Assembly (NCBI GenBank): GCA_032622095.1 | Contig: CP136061.1 | Coordinates: 215,420,373 to 215,484,372 of the forward strand | Direction of reading: 5' to 3' | DNA length: 64,000 nucleotides | Origin: Siphonodentalium dalli | Lineage: Eukaryota; Mollusca; Scaphopoda; Gadilida; Siphonodentaliidae | In this document: positions 1 through 12,060 of the stretch, piece after piece | Position numbering within the stretch: position 1 is the stretch's first letter | Layout: each line of letters begins with the position of its first letter | Program-made: the position numbers and the translations under genes | Notes under the pieces: generated by a model | Databases searched by the model: none | The model's input: only the letters and a program-made list of their open reading frames with translations | Told to the model about the DNA's origin: nothing

Positions 1-845
1 AAAATCACTCCCTATTTATCTACGCACTCCATCCATGATCATACAGACAGCACAAATATACATATACACCCACATGTCACAATACAGCCACACACGGTAC
101 ACATATACATCCCACCACGACATTACAGTCACTCCATATATACATAAACAACTCACAGATGACCATGTAGCTACTCTCGTTATATCTATACACCACAGCA
201 ATGCCCATACGGTCACAACGACCACACACAACAATACACCGTACAGTCACTACATGTATACCGATTCACCTCACACATGCCCATACAGCCACTCCTTATA
301 TTCCTATGCATCTCACCATGGACACCCCACTCATAACCATATAGTCACTCCTTGTATACATATTCACACCATTCATGCCCATACAGTAACTCCCTGTATA
401 TATATTCACCTCACCCTTGGCCATGTCACTCCCCGTATCCCTATTGTCACACCATAGCAGAATAGCCACTCAAGATATACTAATACTCCCCAGCCATGTC
501 AGTATATTCACTCCATGTATGCATATGCACATCATCCATGCCCATATAGCCGCTCGCTATATACACATACCCCTCGCCCATGACCATATGCAACACATGT
601 GTATACCCGTATAACCTACACATGACCATACCGCCACATCACCAAGCAGGAACACCGGGTATACTCATACACCTGACACATGACCATTTAGTCACTCCCT
701 GTATAGCTATTCATTACATTTATGATCATACAGTCACTAATTGTATACATACATGTACTCATCTCACCGTTGACCATACAATAACTCCCTGTATACCTAT
801 TCACCTCACCTATGATCATATAGTAAGTCCCTGGCTACCATCTTG
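1..845. repeat. degenerate ~42 bp minisatellite
   Basis: The consensus is close to CATACAGTCACTCCCTGTAT followed by ACATATTCACCTCACC and CATGAC. The CAGTCACTCC core recurs near 128, 243, 289, 342, 384, 425, 507, 690, 731 and 778, mostly 40-47 bases apart. The array runs off the left edge of the window and decays near 845. Open frames across it on both strands are by-products of the stop-poor repeat and are not genes. Confidence 0.85.
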
Positions 846-2618
846 GCATCCACCCTGTATCCAGTTGATATGTTTTATCATAATGGACCAGAATAGCCAC
901 ATATTATGGTTCATCTCAGTTCCGTTTCAAAGTTCTGCCCATTTCCTTTCAATAATATGGCAAGAAACACAAAAGAGGTTCTCCGCAAAATTCCATACTG
1001 CAACTTTAAAATGAATTTGTCATGCCCCATACGGAACTGGGACAAACATAATAGAACGTAGTTGTCAGTTAATTAACTAACACGTACAATAACCAAGTCA
1101 GTCACAATTTACTACCTTGTCGGATAACGCAGAGAATAATGTTCGGGATATATGTAAAAAATTAACTTTTTAAAATTTGGTTGCCATTTTGGAAGCCATC
1201 TTGAGCAATTTGGTCTATAAACACCGTAGTGTGACACATTTAAGATAGACCAATACAATAAATACCTTTGATACCAATGATAGTTGCATTTTACTTAAAA
1301 CAATTGTCCAACCCTGAAAAGTGAATTTTTGCCGAAATTTATGTCAAGTTTGTGAGAGAAAAATCCAATATTTCTGGTGATGTCAGTGGTGACAATAGAA
1401 ACAATGATCCATGGTGCATCAGACATGTTAGTATGCAATGTATATAATACAGATTAGCCAATTTTATATATTAACCACAACTTGTAAGCCATTGCAGGAC
1501 ACCCTGGGGCAATATTTACCATTTTTCATATTTTCGGCAGCCATTTTGGAAATTTTCTACACCAATTTCATTCCCATTGAAGTAAAACATCCGTCCAATA
1601 AAATAAAGCACATAGTTGTTGACATTCTATTAACAGCCTGTGTGGTTTGTCGATAAAATGACTATCAAAATCGTCTTGCAAAAAATCGAAAATTTTACCC
1701 CTCTTTTTCAAATCCTCTTTCTGTATCTATTACGGAACCCTCGTCAATGGCAAATGTCTTAAAATGACGCTATAATATCACGCTTGATGACTGTCTCAAA
1801 AACATTGCCATTTACTAATGATTAATGTGATGAAAAATGGAAGATATGGTGAAATATTAATTAAATTTCCTATTTTCGTGCAGATGACGTCATTTTTCGG
1901 CGGCCATTTTGAATTGTTTTCGAATTTTTTTGCCGTCATTTTGAAGAAGGACATCATACCAACAAATGGCATATATTTTGTCTGTGTCTTTTGCTAATAA
2001 CCGATATATTACAACGATTAAATACAGCTGGTCGGAATTAGAGGAAATGGCGGCCATCTTGGATTCAAATGGCTCTAGCACCTAGTAGGGCCACCTTTAT
2101 TTTTCGGAGAATTCCAGATTCTTTATCTGGATACCATAGGGAACAATAAAAATAAGGTTATTTGTAATCATCGGGGGGGGTGCAGGTGGACCTTATTGGC
2201 TCCCCGACTATAGCAACTCCTACTTATTTTTGATCTATCAAATAGATCAGTGATGAATATCCTTTCAAGAATATTAGAATGTTTGAACAAAATTCACAAA
2301 TTTCCCCTTTTCTTGATTCTTGTATTCTAATTTTGTGTGTTGTTTATAATGAATTTATGTACTTATTCCTGCAAAGACAAATTCTGTTTTTTAGTTCCGG
2401 GTTTGGCATTCAGATCAACCATCACAGAGCCATAATCACTATGCCCACAAATTACTTCTAATTGTATCTGGGATGTGTTTTATAGCATGTTCCTAATGAT
2501 GGACTTCGCCAGGAAATTTGTCCATATTACAACTAGGAACACACCTTTCGTAATTACAATCAGCATAGATCAATATTGCTCTGAATTATAGGGCACCCTG
2601 ACAATCAGTGCCGTTATC
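846..2618. other. non-coding repeat-derived DNA, no gene seen
   Basis: No ORF with coding character and no complete element recognised. Short GCCATTTTGGA / GGCGGCCAT motifs recur near 1190, 1536, 1899 and 2049, suggesting old dispersed repeat copies. A run of eight G lies at 2173-2180. Confidence 0.5.
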
Positions 2619-3045
2619 AAGCCTGCAAATAGGGTGTCTGTCATTTGCAGAATGAGGTCCCCAGAGGGTGAATTTAGTGATGATATCCCGCAGAGGGCTA
2701 GCATCACTAAATTCACCCTCTGGGGACCTCATTCTCCTTAGGCCACAACTGCTATGGGAGACCTAGGATCAGATTGAAGTTCCCCAGTTGAAGTTGGTGA
2801 TGTCCACCCATTAGACGCCTCAATTATGCATTTTATCTTCTGCTAGTTAGGGGATATAGGAACTTACCAGAAGGGAAAAAGTAACTAAAAACAATGATGA
2901 TTTGAGACTATAGATACTCCCATAAGATGAGGCCTAAGCAGTATGAAGTCCCCAGAGGGTGAGTTTGATGATGCTAGCTCGCATCACTAAATTCATCCTC
3001 TGGGGACCTCATTCTGCAAATGTCAGACACACTATTTGCAGGCTT
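2619..3045. mobile_element. family B double-hairpin MITE, near complete
   Basis: Outer inverted ends are AAGCCTGCAAATAG and CTATTTGCAGGCTT. Inside each end is a hairpin whose arms read GAGGTCCCCAGAGGGTGAAT and its complement, the left one at about 2651-2735 and the right one at about 2941-3013. The spacer carries CCCAGTTGAAGTTGGTGATG and an AT-rich part. No ORF, so non-autonomous. This is the clearest full-length reference copy for the family in the window. Confidence 0.8.
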
Positions 3046-3121
3046 GGCCATTATACTAATCACTGTTGAGGAATTATCTTGAATAGATAATAAGTAGGGG
3101 TTGCTAGGGGTGAAGCAGAGA

Positions 3122-3580
3122 CCAGCAGGTTACAATACACCAAATGATTTACATAGGCAACCAATCCCACTGGCCTGTATTCGCAGGAAAGCTTTGAAAA
3201 TGCACGAGTATTTGAAATGAAAGAACGTCCTTTTAGACACACAGAAATGTGCCCAAAAGTACTTGTGAACGTGGTAAATCACACTGCAGCCTTGACAAAC
3301 ATCACACTACCATTAAAATTGAGAAAAAAATGACATCGAAAAAAACACAAACACCTCCCATAAATTATTCGCCATTTGCACAGCCATAACCGTTTACGTT
3401 TACCATGTGGTTATATTTGATGTTTCGTGACGGGGAAACACATTTGTGCATTTTTTCGTGCACTTTTCATCCATGTATCATTGACCATTCAGCTGCCAGA
3501 ATATTTATGCTGATCCTAGCTTGGTAGTGCCAGGGGAAATCACTCTACTAATTTGTATTTGGTGTATTGTAACCAGCACA
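3122..3580. mobile_element. possible MITE with 18 bp inverted ends
   Basis: GGTTACAATACACCAAAT at 3128-3145 reappears as its exact reverse complement at 3557-3574, and the match extends imperfectly outward (CCAGCA / TGCTGG). The ~450 bp between them has no coding potential. No clear target duplication was found, so the exact ends and superfamily are open. Confidence 0.45.
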
Positions 3581-3723
3581 GAGAATTTAAATTGGGAGAA
3601 GTCATTTAGATTAATATGATAGTGGAGCAACTACACATGGTGCGATTCGATATTTCGATAATTATATGGTGATAATTTGGTGTAGTACCACAATTAACAA
3701 GAGGTGTGCACTCGCGTGCTAGC

Positions 3724-4028
3724 ATACCCCCACCATGGCAAATTCAACCCGCATTATCCGTAAACCCAACAAATTTTTTTTTTAACTTTAAAGAAAAATT
3801 CGGACTATTAATATCGATATGGTGTCACAAGAAGCAATTAGCATCATGCGGAGAGGCAGTCCTAAGGAGATTGCATACAAAAAATTATTGAAATCGGTTC
3901 ATAGTTGTTCGAGTTATGAGGTCGGACGGACAGGCGGATGGACGGACACACGGACGGACGAAGCGTGACGTACGGACAGACGCAGTCAATCCAGTATACC
4001 CCCCATTTTCTTCGAAAGTGGGGGTATA
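3724..4028 (+). mobile_element. tail of a microsatellite-plus-hairpin element
   Basis: Begins near CATACCCCCACCATGG, passes TAGTTGTTCGAGTTATGAGG, then GGACGGACAGGCGGATGGAC-type microsatellite (3922-3982), and ends in a hairpin made of ATACCCCCCATTTTC and GAAAGTGGGGGTAT. The same order (GACR microsatellite, then terminal hairpin) closes several other elements in this window. Confidence 0.6.
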
Positions 4029-4590
4029 AAAACATAAGTCCACTTTTAGTATACCACTCGAGGATACATATATAGGCCTACTTTTTTGTATTATCATCAC
4101 AATAAAATACCAATATATGTTAGAAAATCAAACTATCACAACAATTTCAACCTACATGTGGTTTACAATTTCCAAGTGTTGCTGTGTCAGGCATGGAATT
4201 TCCAAATGTTGAATATTTTAACAAAAGTTGGAGGGGTGGATTCCGCGAAACACTACAGCCCAACCACCCTGCCGCCACGTTTCTCGCATAAAGCAACTCA
4301 CACACTGCAATGCTCAAACTAAACCTAGCAATTTCCCACGTTTGTCACGTACTGGTGGCTAAATAGATCAGTGAACGCAGGAAATACTATATATATAGAA
4401 TTCGTATTCTGAAAAGACTTATCAAAGTCTTATACATGTTGCACATTAAATAAGCTGTTTCCGATTTTCTAACAAAAGCAATTATACACAGTGCTGATAG
4501 AACCTCTATGGATGTTCCTTGTTAGTATGGTAATTAAAGGGTGTCTTGTCAATGAGCATTTAATATAGAGAGCTCCTGTGGATGGCCAAT
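4029..4590. other. unassigned AT-rich DNA
   Basis: No gene or recognisable element. An ORF on the plus strand at 4086-4322 has no coding character. Confidence 0.4.
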
Positions 4591-4981
4591 AGAGAGGTTT
4601 CACAAACTCATGAATAGCAGTATTACTATTTTTAACTAAAAGTCATCATAAAATTAATGTAGGGTCAAAAATTTGCTTTGCATAATTGACGATGACTAAG
4701 CACGTTTATTGAACTCGACAATGCTTGGCTAATTGTGCGCTGTGAGATCAACTATCTTCTATCCAATTGGCCAATAGAGGATAGCTGTCAGCACGTTTGA
4801 TAAATGATGGCTGTACGATACAACAAAACTAGTTGGTTGAGTGAGTGTCTGAAGTATGAAGAACCCAAAGTAATTGCTGCCGGTTAGGACATCATAGCAA
4901 GTTAGAATGTGCACATAATTTGATGATGTAATACACTAAACGCAGTCGCAACTCGATTCATGAGTTTTGCGAAACCTCTCT
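4591..4981. mobile_element. 391 bp MITE with AGAGAGGTTTC ends
   Basis: The left end AGAGAGGTTTCACAAACTCA and the right end TGAGTTTTGCGAAACCTCTC (followed by T) are inverted copies with a few mismatches, extending ~27 bp. AAT flanks both sides directly and may be a 3 bp target duplication. No ORF. Confidence 0.65.
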
Positions 4982-5010
4982 AATATTATAGCAACATAAT
5001 CTACTTATCT

Positions 5011-5314
5011 AAGCCTGAGTTTAGTGTGTCTGTCATTTGCAGAATGAGGTCCACAGCGGGTGAATTTAGTGACGCTAGATTGAAGTTTCCCAGTTGAAGT
5101 TGGTGATGTTCACTCATCAGTCACCTCGATTATGCAATTTATCGTCTGCAAATCAGGGGATATAGAAACTGAACAGAAGGGAAAAAATAACTAAAAACAA
5201 TATTAATTTGAGACTATAGATACTTCCCAGAAGATGATGCAGCGGGTTAGCATCACCAAATTCACCCTCTGGTGACCTCATTCTGCAAATGACAAACACA
5301 CAATTTGCAGGCTT
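5011..5314. mobile_element. family B MITE, internally deleted
   Basis: Ends AAGCCTGAGTTTAG and CAATTTGCAGGCTT match family B. The left hairpin has lost its second arm: TAGTGACGCTAG runs straight into the ATTGAAGTTTCCCAGTTG spacer. The right hairpin is also one-armed. Confidence 0.7.
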
Positions 5315-5395
5315 GTACTTTAATATCCCACATATGCCCAATAGATTACATTAATAATTAGTCAGCAAGGTTCTAGCCAGTAAGTTATATCAACA

Positions 5396-5566
5396 TACAG
5401 TAATGCCCTAAATAATCGACTCCTTAACCACAGCAGAATTATGAGTAATTCTTCAGGATTTAGTCTGAAATATGGCTTGTTGCCATTCATCGGAAAGCTC
5501 TCAGGGAGAAAAGTTACCCATAATTCTGCTGTGGTTAAGGAGTCAATATTTTAGGGCATTACTGTA
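5396..5566. mobile_element. family C hairpin MITE, one arm shortened
   Basis: Starts TACAGTAATGCCCTAAATAA and ends TTTTAGGGCATTACTGTA. The left arm includes CTTAACCACAGCAGAATTAT and GGCTTGTTGCCATTCATCGG; the right arm lacks the latter part. TA at each end is consistent with a TA target site, as in Tc1/mariner-type MITEs (inference). Confidence 0.75.
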
Positions 5567-5660
5567 AATGAACACTAATTTGCCAATATTGTATTATGCT
5601 GAAACATCAAAGCAGTAAAGTATGGTTGCTTGATAAGAAATTACACCATTCTGCTGTCAG

Positions 5661-5759
5661 GGTTAATGGATGAGCTACTTGACATTCGTAAACTAGATGG
5701 TCGAGAACGTAGCCCGAGACCATTTAGTTTACAAATGTCCAGTAGCACGTCCATTAACC
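5661..5759. mobile_element. 99 bp imperfect palindrome (small fold-back MITE)
   Basis: Starts GGTTAATGGATGAGCTACTT and ends AGTAGCACGTCCATTAACC. The arms include GTAAACTAGATGGTC and GACCATTTAGTTTAC, with a short loop near 5710. Too short to encode anything. Confidence 0.7.
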
Positions 5760-6429
5760 AACTTAAAACACAGCTTTATAATATACATGGATAAATTACA
5801 TTGATACAGATGAAAAATTCCAATAAATATCAATAAATGAAAAGTTTACGAAAAAATTTCTGGGGGAAATTAGTCCTTGGCAGATAGCAAAACCATGCCA
5901 CTTGACACACTCGCGTGAGTGTAAATTGCACATGGATTTTGTTGCGGTAACAATTGTCCAGGCACATACAGCTGTCCAGTGCAGCTTTGTTCGAAATTAA
6001 ACTTTGATATACACAAATATATAAATAGTATATTTGTTTTCACTGTAAATACATAGTATATACGGTATGCGTAATATATACAGTCGACGCAATTATCTGT
6101 ATTTTGGGCACGAATGCATTTTAGGATAGTTTTGACTCTCGAATTATTAAAGTAATATTATTCGGCACAGAAGAACAGTAACTCTATTATGATCACGTGT
6201 TATGTTTGATTGTGATAGATACAACTGGTATGCAAATTAACATGCTGCCTTTTCTGACAAGGAATTGTATTACGTGGGGTTTATAAGCACTATGCAGATG
6301 TTTGTTATTGTGGGCGGGTGTTAGAAATGAACTATTACTCGAATAGAGGTCCCCGTGGGAGTTTGCTGTGCATACATCGGGAGACATGACCATTCTAGAT
6401 TACAAATGTTGACTTGTGGTATAAAGCAT
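5760..6429. other. unassigned AT-rich DNA
   Basis: Nothing recognisable. Short TATATA runs near 6015-6080. No credible ORF. Confidence 0.4.
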
Positions 6430-6433
6430 TTAA

Positions 6434-6827
6434 CCCTTTACCCAACAAACCGGCCAAAACCGGCCAAATAAAGCTTCAACAGCCTAAAATATCTTCAGTC
6501 TGTCTCAATAGAACCATACAAATATGGATATCATTGGAACCGGCTCCTTGACCACATTGTGATAGTTACAGTTATGCCCTGTGCCAATGCATTCTCTTAT
6601 ATATGCGAGTCGACCATAGGTCGCCTCGCATATATAAGAGAATGCATTGGCCTAAAAAAAAAATCTTTTTTTAACACTTTTTACCATTTTTTCTTACATT
6701 CTTTAACAATTTTATAATTTTTAATGTGTTAAGCCAATGCATTCTCTTATATATGCGAGGCGACCTATGGTCGACTCGCATATATAAGAGAATGCATTGG
6801 CACAGGGCCCTTCTGTTGGGTAAAGGG
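6434..6827. mobile_element. P1 MITE, TTAA-flanked, double hairpin
   Basis: TTAA at 6430-6433 and 6828-6831 flanks inverted ends CCCTTTACCCAACA and TGTTGGGTAAAGGG. The TTAA target and CCC-type ends are the hallmark of piggyBac-like transposition (family knowledge). Inside are two inverted copies of a ~70 bp hairpin (about 6583-6653 and 6731-6802) with arms CCAATGCATTCTCTTATATA / complement, separated by a T-rich spacer. A second full copy is at 49348-49708. Confidence 0.85.
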
Positions 6828-6957
6828 TTAAGCATAGTATAAAATGCCCAATGGGAGTCGATGTAGAACAAAGGAGCTGGGTTTTTAATGTGGACAAAAC
6901 ACCTTTGGACATCATTCTTTGATGCAGCATTCAAAATCAACCCTTTTTTTTACTAAA

Positions 6958-7200
6958 TAGAAAACAGTTATAGAAGTGTACAATGGAATGGTCTATTATA
7001 TAACAGGAGGGATGTTCAGAAAGGATATATAAGCAGACGACAGGTAATTCCAAATGCAGAAGAATTCATATTCATGGATGGAAAATGTTCAGATAATAAG
7101 TTCAACAAACGGACTATGGTTGAAATTATTATCTGAAAATTTTCTAAGGAAACTACAAGGCAATGAATATTTAGTGAAAAAAATAGGAGATAACAGACTT
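6958..7200. repeat. dispersed repeat G, copy 1
   Basis: Shares GTATACATTGGAATGG-like and GGAGGGATGTTCAG-like blocks, plus GTTCAACAAAC with an inverted TTATTATCTGAA block, with 49000-49260. Partial matches lie at 37375-37450 and 39693-39732. Non-coding; ends not defined. Confidence 0.55.
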
Positions 7201-7204
7201 AAAA

Positions 7205-7419
7205 TACAGTAACGCCCTAAATAATCGACTCCTTAACCAGAGCAGAATTATGGGTAACTTTTCAGGATTTAGTCGGAAATATGGCTTGTTGCCATTCATC
7301 GGAAAGCTCTCATAGAGCTTTCCTATGAATGGCAACAAGCCATATTTCCGACTAAATCCTGAAAAGTTACCCATAAATCTGCTCTGGTTAAGGAGTCGAT
7401 TATTTAGGGCATTACTATA
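7205..7419. mobile_element. family C hairpin MITE, full length
   Basis: A 215 bp inverted repeat from TACAGTAACGCCCTAAATAA to TATTTAGGGCATTACTATA with its centre near 7312 (GCTCTCATAGAGC). The arms match almost throughout. The variant AACCAGAGCAG on the left is mirrored by CTGCTCTGGTT on the right, whereas other copies have AACCACAGCAG / CTGCTGTGGTT. Confidence 0.85.
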
Positions 7420-8689
7420 TACAGTAGGAAATCTGGTCTGGCATATGAGTCAGCTAGAAATCAAGACTGTTATTTGAGTCCACTGCAGAATAAAACACTC
7501 AAGCAATTAGTGGCACCAGTAAACCAACTCACCTTTATAGCTTTACCTGTAGTTCAGGTTGTCTTAATTATACAATTGACATTTGTCAGTTCTACTTTGT
7601 ATCAATGTGGGACTATAATCAGTTATTGTTTTCATCAAGAAATGTCACACAGGTTATTTTCAGAGCGTGAAATGATTAAACTCACTGTCAATACATAGGA
7701 CAAATGAACTGAGAATAAGAGGGCATACATGTAGTCTCAAATAGGACCCATTCGAGGATTGCCTGGCCCGGCAACCAATGCTAGGTAACGCCTGCGCATT
7801 TTTCGCCCGCATAAATTCTATGAACCCATGTGTAAGGAAATGTCTCAGAGAATTCATGATGTTCTTTCAAGCAATGTTTGACCCAGGAGTGGTTATTGTG
7901 TAGCAATGTGTTGATTTCTACAGGTTACACTGGTGTAAATGTTTTCCATAGGCCTCATGTAAATTCATATAAATCCTAGGTCCAAAAGTTTCTTTAAATC
8001 TGAAAGATTGACAATTGCGGAAACTTTTTACGCAAAAAAATCATGTCCGTTTAGCAGGGAATTCACCTTAAAATCTTGTGTTTTTGTAACTAGTGTCAGA
8101 ACCGCACTAAAGAAATAATGTCATATTTTAGACCACACCACTTCACTACAAAGGGTTAATTCATGATGATTTTTTTTATGCAAAAAAACACACAAGGCTA
8201 TTGACCAATCAGGGCCCAATGTCTATTTTATTCTCTCCTATATATTCCTCCCACATCCGCTAAATGTCACTCCGAGACACATTATATCAGTGTAATCTAC
8301 AGAGTCTGTGTGTTGCACCTGCTTTAAATTCACATCCACCATTTAATTTGCTGCCTCTCTGGCTGACCAGGTCGCCTCTATGGCTAAAGCAATGCTTTAT
8401 TCCAGAGGGTCCTATGTACATGTAGGATAAAACGAGGATAAACAGGGATGCATGACAAATAATGCATTTACCCTGTACTGTGGTTTAAATGGCATGACCG
8501 CATATACGATCCTGGACAGAAGAAATACCAATTAAAGTGATGTGAAACACTCAGGTAGGGTAATCAAATAGAAATGGAGAATAATCTTTCTCAAAGTAGT
8601 TATTTTTACAAATAGTATATCCAAATTGATAACACATGACGTCATTTTTATAAATTAATTAAATGCACTGACTCTCCATGGCATAGCAT
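7420..8689. other. unassigned non-coding DNA
   Basis: ORFs at 7474-7698 (+) and 7660-7857 (-) show no recognised domain and no splice context. No repeat boundaries found. Confidence 0.4.
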
Positions 8690-8766
8690 CCAGGGTATCA
8701 TCACTAAATTTACCCTCTGGGGGACATCATTCTGCAAATGACCATCACTCTATTTCAAAGCTTGGA
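8690..8766. mobile_element. family B MITE remnant (right end)
   Basis: ATCACTAAATTTACCCTCTG, then ATCATTCTGCAAATGACC, ACTCTATTT and AAGCTTGG match the right end of family B. The rest of the element is missing. Confidence 0.55.
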
Positions 8767-9255
8767 GAATCGAGATGAAAACCCTATCACCCATCCCCAG
8801 TCATTAAATCTATTGTTATGAGAAATAAAGGCAATGCCTGAAACATTACACAACAATATTGCCGGCCCTTCATGCAAAGTTATGGAGAATAAAAGCGATT
8901 GCGCAATAAAATATCAATTAAGTGGACATCGGAGGATGATCAATGGGGATTCTAACTCGACTCCGGAGATACAGTGACGGGACAATGACAGACGCTGATT
9001 AATGTCCACTAATGGAGAGGTCAAGTTTCTGTTATGTTGCATGACAACGACCATATTTAGAAAGAAAACAAAACACGCAATGACCATGCATATTTAGATA
9101 GAAATCCATACTGCTACAGTGGTAAATTGTCACTCTATATATACATGCTATATTAATGAACTAGCTGAAACAGGCACAATTCGGGAGCCTTTATTCAGTG
9201 TCGGAGGGGCCTGCAGCCCTGTTAGCACACATGACAGACAGATCCTACCTTTTTA
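8767..9255. other. unassigned non-coding DNA
   Basis: No gene. GGAGCCTTTATTCAG near 9184 recurs near 52921, and GACAGACAGATCCTAC near 9235 resembles the tail at 53162-53182, so part of this is a dispersed repeat. Confidence 0.4.
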
Positions 9256-9441
9256 TACAGTAATGCCCTAAATAATCAACTCCTTAACCACATCAGAATT
9301 ATGGGTAATTTTCATGATTTAGTCGGAAATTTGGCTTGTTGCCATTCATCGGAAAGCTCTCACAAGCCATATTTCGACTAAATCCTGAAAAATTAACCAT
9401 AATTCTGCTGTGGTTAAGGAGTCGATTATTTAGGGACTGTA
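9256..9441. mobile_element. family C hairpin MITE, shortened
   Basis: TACAGTAATGCCCTAAATAA on the left; GTCGATTATTTAGGGACTGTA on the right, with part of the terminal repeat lost. The right arm lacks the GGCAACAAGCC portion that pairs with the centre of the left arm. Confidence 0.75.
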
Positions 9442-9474
9442 TATATATTGATAATATTATTAAGCTACTTATTC

Positions 9475-9735
9475 ATTTTTAGTTTAGTTTCTCTTATATC
9501 CCCAAATTGGCAGACGACACAATGCATAAAAGAAGTGACTAATGGGTGCACATCACAAACTGGAAACTTAAATCTGAATCTATAGGTCTGCCACATATAG
9601 CAGATGAGGCCATGCAAAATGATGTCCCCAGAGGATGAATTTGGTGATGTTAGCCCGCAGTGGGGGATAGCACCATTAATTCACCCTTTGGGGACCTCAT
9701 GCTGCAAACGTCCGGCACCATATTTAGAGGACTGA
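9475..9735. mobile_element. family B MITE, truncated, spacer inverted
   Basis: Contains CCCAAATTGGCAGACGACAC, a B-type spacer, then one hairpin (GATGTCCCCAGAGGATGAAT / complement, about 9621-9704) and the CTGCAAACGTCCGGCACCAT end. The left hairpin is absent. Confidence 0.6.
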
Positions 9736-9742
9736 ACATTAA

Positions 9743-9996
9743 CCCTTAATGACTGGAGCTTCCTGAAATTTTTTGAAAACCCTGTGCCAATGCATTCTCT
9801 TATATATGTAAGTCGCTCATAGGACGCCTCACATATATAAGAGAATGCATCGTCCTAAGAATATTTACCTTGATCTTGTAAGCCAGTACATTCTTTTATA
9901 TTTGTGAGGCTCCCTATCAGAGACTCGCTTAAATAAGAGAATACACTGGCACAGGGTATTGAATGCTGCACCAGCGCAGCTCCCATCATGAAAAGG
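9743..9996. mobile_element. P3 MITE, TTAA-flanked, double hairpin
   Basis: TTAA at 9739-9742 and 9997-10000. The left end is CCTTAATGACTGGAGCTTCC and the right end GCAGCTCCCATCATGAAAAGG. Inside are two inverted, partly decayed hairpins of the TGCATTCTCTTATATATG module (about 9787-9856 and 9885-9952) separated by TACCTTGATCTTGTAAGCC. Confidence 0.75.
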
Positions 9997-10272
9997 TTAA
10001 AGGTAAATAATTGATCTGAGAGCAGTCAATCAATCTTAGGTATAAGGACCCAATCAGAGCAAAAAAAGGACATAATCAAAACCAGAACAAATAGTCCAAG
10101 GACATGTGGAAATGAATTCTGAGAACGAAACAGATATCGTGCAAACAAGGTATTGTCACTAATGTTTGCATGTGAGTTTGTTGCATTAATTGGATGTAGC
10201 TGTTTGATTGTATTATGATTCTGCTGCAGGCAAAATTGCCTGATCAATCTGGATTAGGGAACAGCAATTTAA

Positions 10273-10515
10273 CCCTTTGAGTGCCAGGGCCCGATCTCAT
10301 CGGCCCTAAACCTACAAAATAAGTCTGTTAAAGAATATAAGAATAAATTATTAAAATTGTAAAAAATTTTAAAAAAATAAAAAAATAAAAAAATTGTTAG
10401 GCCAATGCATTCTCTTATATATGCGAGGCGACCTATGGTCGACTCGCATATATAAGAGAATGCATTGGCACAGGGTATATGGGTTGATACAAAAATCGAC
10501 CTGGCACTCAAAGGG
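10273..10515. mobile_element. P2 MITE, TTAA-flanked
   Basis: TTAA at 10269-10272 and 10516-10519. Ends are CCCTTTGAGTGCCAGG and CCTGGCACTCAAAGGG, an exact 16 bp inverted repeat. Next to the left end is GCCCGATCTCATCGGCCC, itself a small palindrome. One strong hairpin (about 10401-10469) with arms CCAATGCATTCTCTTATATA / complement follows an A-rich spacer. Confidence 0.85.
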
Positions 10516-10519
10516 TTAA

Positions 10520-11142
10520 TAACCTGTTTTACGAACCCCTTCTACAGGCCTTAAAATGCATCCATTTTTGCGAGAATCAAAGCCGATTCACAAGTTTGAG
10601 TGTACGAGAATCAAAATCAAATCCTGATGTGCCACAAGTTGTGTGGGAGGGAGATATGGTGTATCATGCACTCATTCCATATTAGGGGCGGTTTGAAGGG
10701 CATTAATTCTCATCGAAAGTTTTGAAAATTCAATGCACTCAGTCAATTTCCCAACAGTAATATCTTATTTTCAAATCTTAAATTTTTTACACTCTCCCTA
10801 GCAGTATCTTCAGTCAAATGAATTGATTTCGATGTGACAGGAATGAAGAATTGCAATATTTATTGTACATGCATAGCTTTCAATTTTGAAAGATTTACTG
10901 TTAGCCACTAACTGAAAAGCAAAAAACTTTATATGGTTCCCTGTCAAAAAGTTCCAAGGTTTTGTACTGGTGGAATATGATCTCTACGGGTGTTAGCCAG
11001 AGTAGGGAGGGATTCATGGTATGATCTAGCCTGATATCTATCGTGTGATGTCTTTCTATATGTTTCACTTTGTGAGAATCATTTGTGAGAATCGATTCAT
11101 TCTGATTCTCGTACAAATTTTAAGCCCTGTTTCTACAACTTT
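10520..11142. other. unassigned DNA bounded by GAGAATC inverted motifs
   Basis: TGTACGAGAATCA at about 10601 has an inverted partner TGATTCTCGTAC at about 11102, and further GAGAATC motifs occur at 10571, 11085 and 11095. This may be an old MITE of ~515 bp. No credible coding sequence. Confidence 0.35.
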
Positions 11143-11510
11143 TTCTATAAAGACATATTATGGACTTGTTCGGTTGTGTGAAAGTGATAGGTTAGTACTC
11201 AGGGGCTATGCCAACCTGGGAAATGTAGCATTCTACTAACTTTCAAAGAAATAGACCATACCACTCCATAAAAATCATCGTCTGAACTAAATATTACAAC
11301 TCAATTCGGGACGCAACTATTGGCGATAAACTAACAAATAATTTCGCCATTGAGTCATTGCACTTAATTAATATATATGAATGATGATATGTGTTGTCAA
11401 TTAGAATTAAAAATCGTAAAAAAAATATATATATTTTGGGCAAGATTATTCTCAATTTCTATTGAATCACCTTACCAGATTGTTTCTCATCGCTTTAATA
11501 TTGTAAAAAA
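11143..11510. repeat. dispersed repeat H, copy 1
   Basis: Starts AAGACATATTATGGACTTGT and continues through GTTAGTACTCAG, GCCAACCTGG, GGCGATAAACTAACA and ACCAGATTGTTTC. The same order of blocks is at about 32368-32755 with many substitutions. Non-coding. Confidence 0.7.
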
Positions 11511-11559
11511 AAAAACTAATTATATCATAGGTTTTATGGTTAATGTTCACGATGATTAA

Positions 11560-11804
11560 CCCTTTGAGTGCCAGGGGCCGATCTCATCGGCCCTAAATCT
11601 ACAAAATAAGTCTGTTAAAGAATATAAGAATAAATTATTAAAATTGTAAAAAATTGTATATAAAAAAAAAAAAAAAAAAAAAATGTTAGGCCAATGCATT
11701 CTCTTATATATGCGAGGCGACCTATTGTCGACTCGCATATATAAGAGAATGCATTGGCACAGGGTATATGGGTTGATATAAAAATCGACCTGGCACTCAA
11801 AGGG
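11560..11804. mobile_element. P2 MITE, TTAA-flanked (unit 1 copy)
   Basis: TTAA at 11556-11559 and 11805-11808; ends CCCTTTGAGTGCCAGG / CCTGGCACTCAAAGGG. Hairpin at about 11690-11758. An A-rich spacer of more than 20 A precedes it. It serves as the empty-site reference for the insertion in its duplicate at 12904-14439. Confidence 0.88.
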
Positions 11805-12060
11805 TTAAATATGAAGCATGTGGTCAGTGGTGATGAAAATATTTGATGTGGTTTTGCTTTCAAATTATTTTCTATTATTTACAGTGTTATTTACCGGGGT
11901 ATACAGTTTTATAGGAAGAAATAACTGAATTTATTTTATCATATTCTAAAATCTTGTGAAATTCATGATCATTTCTGCTATTTGCCAATTGTTGTAGTGG
12001 CGATGCGTAATTGTTGTTATTGTGGGGTCTGTATGGAGAAAAATCAGAGCATATATCATT

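Noticed and set aside
35-1014. Plus-strand ORFs of 140, 65 and 144 codons
   Set aside because: They translate the ~42 bp minisatellite into His/Thr/Ile-rich text; reading frame follows the repeat, with no domain or splice border.
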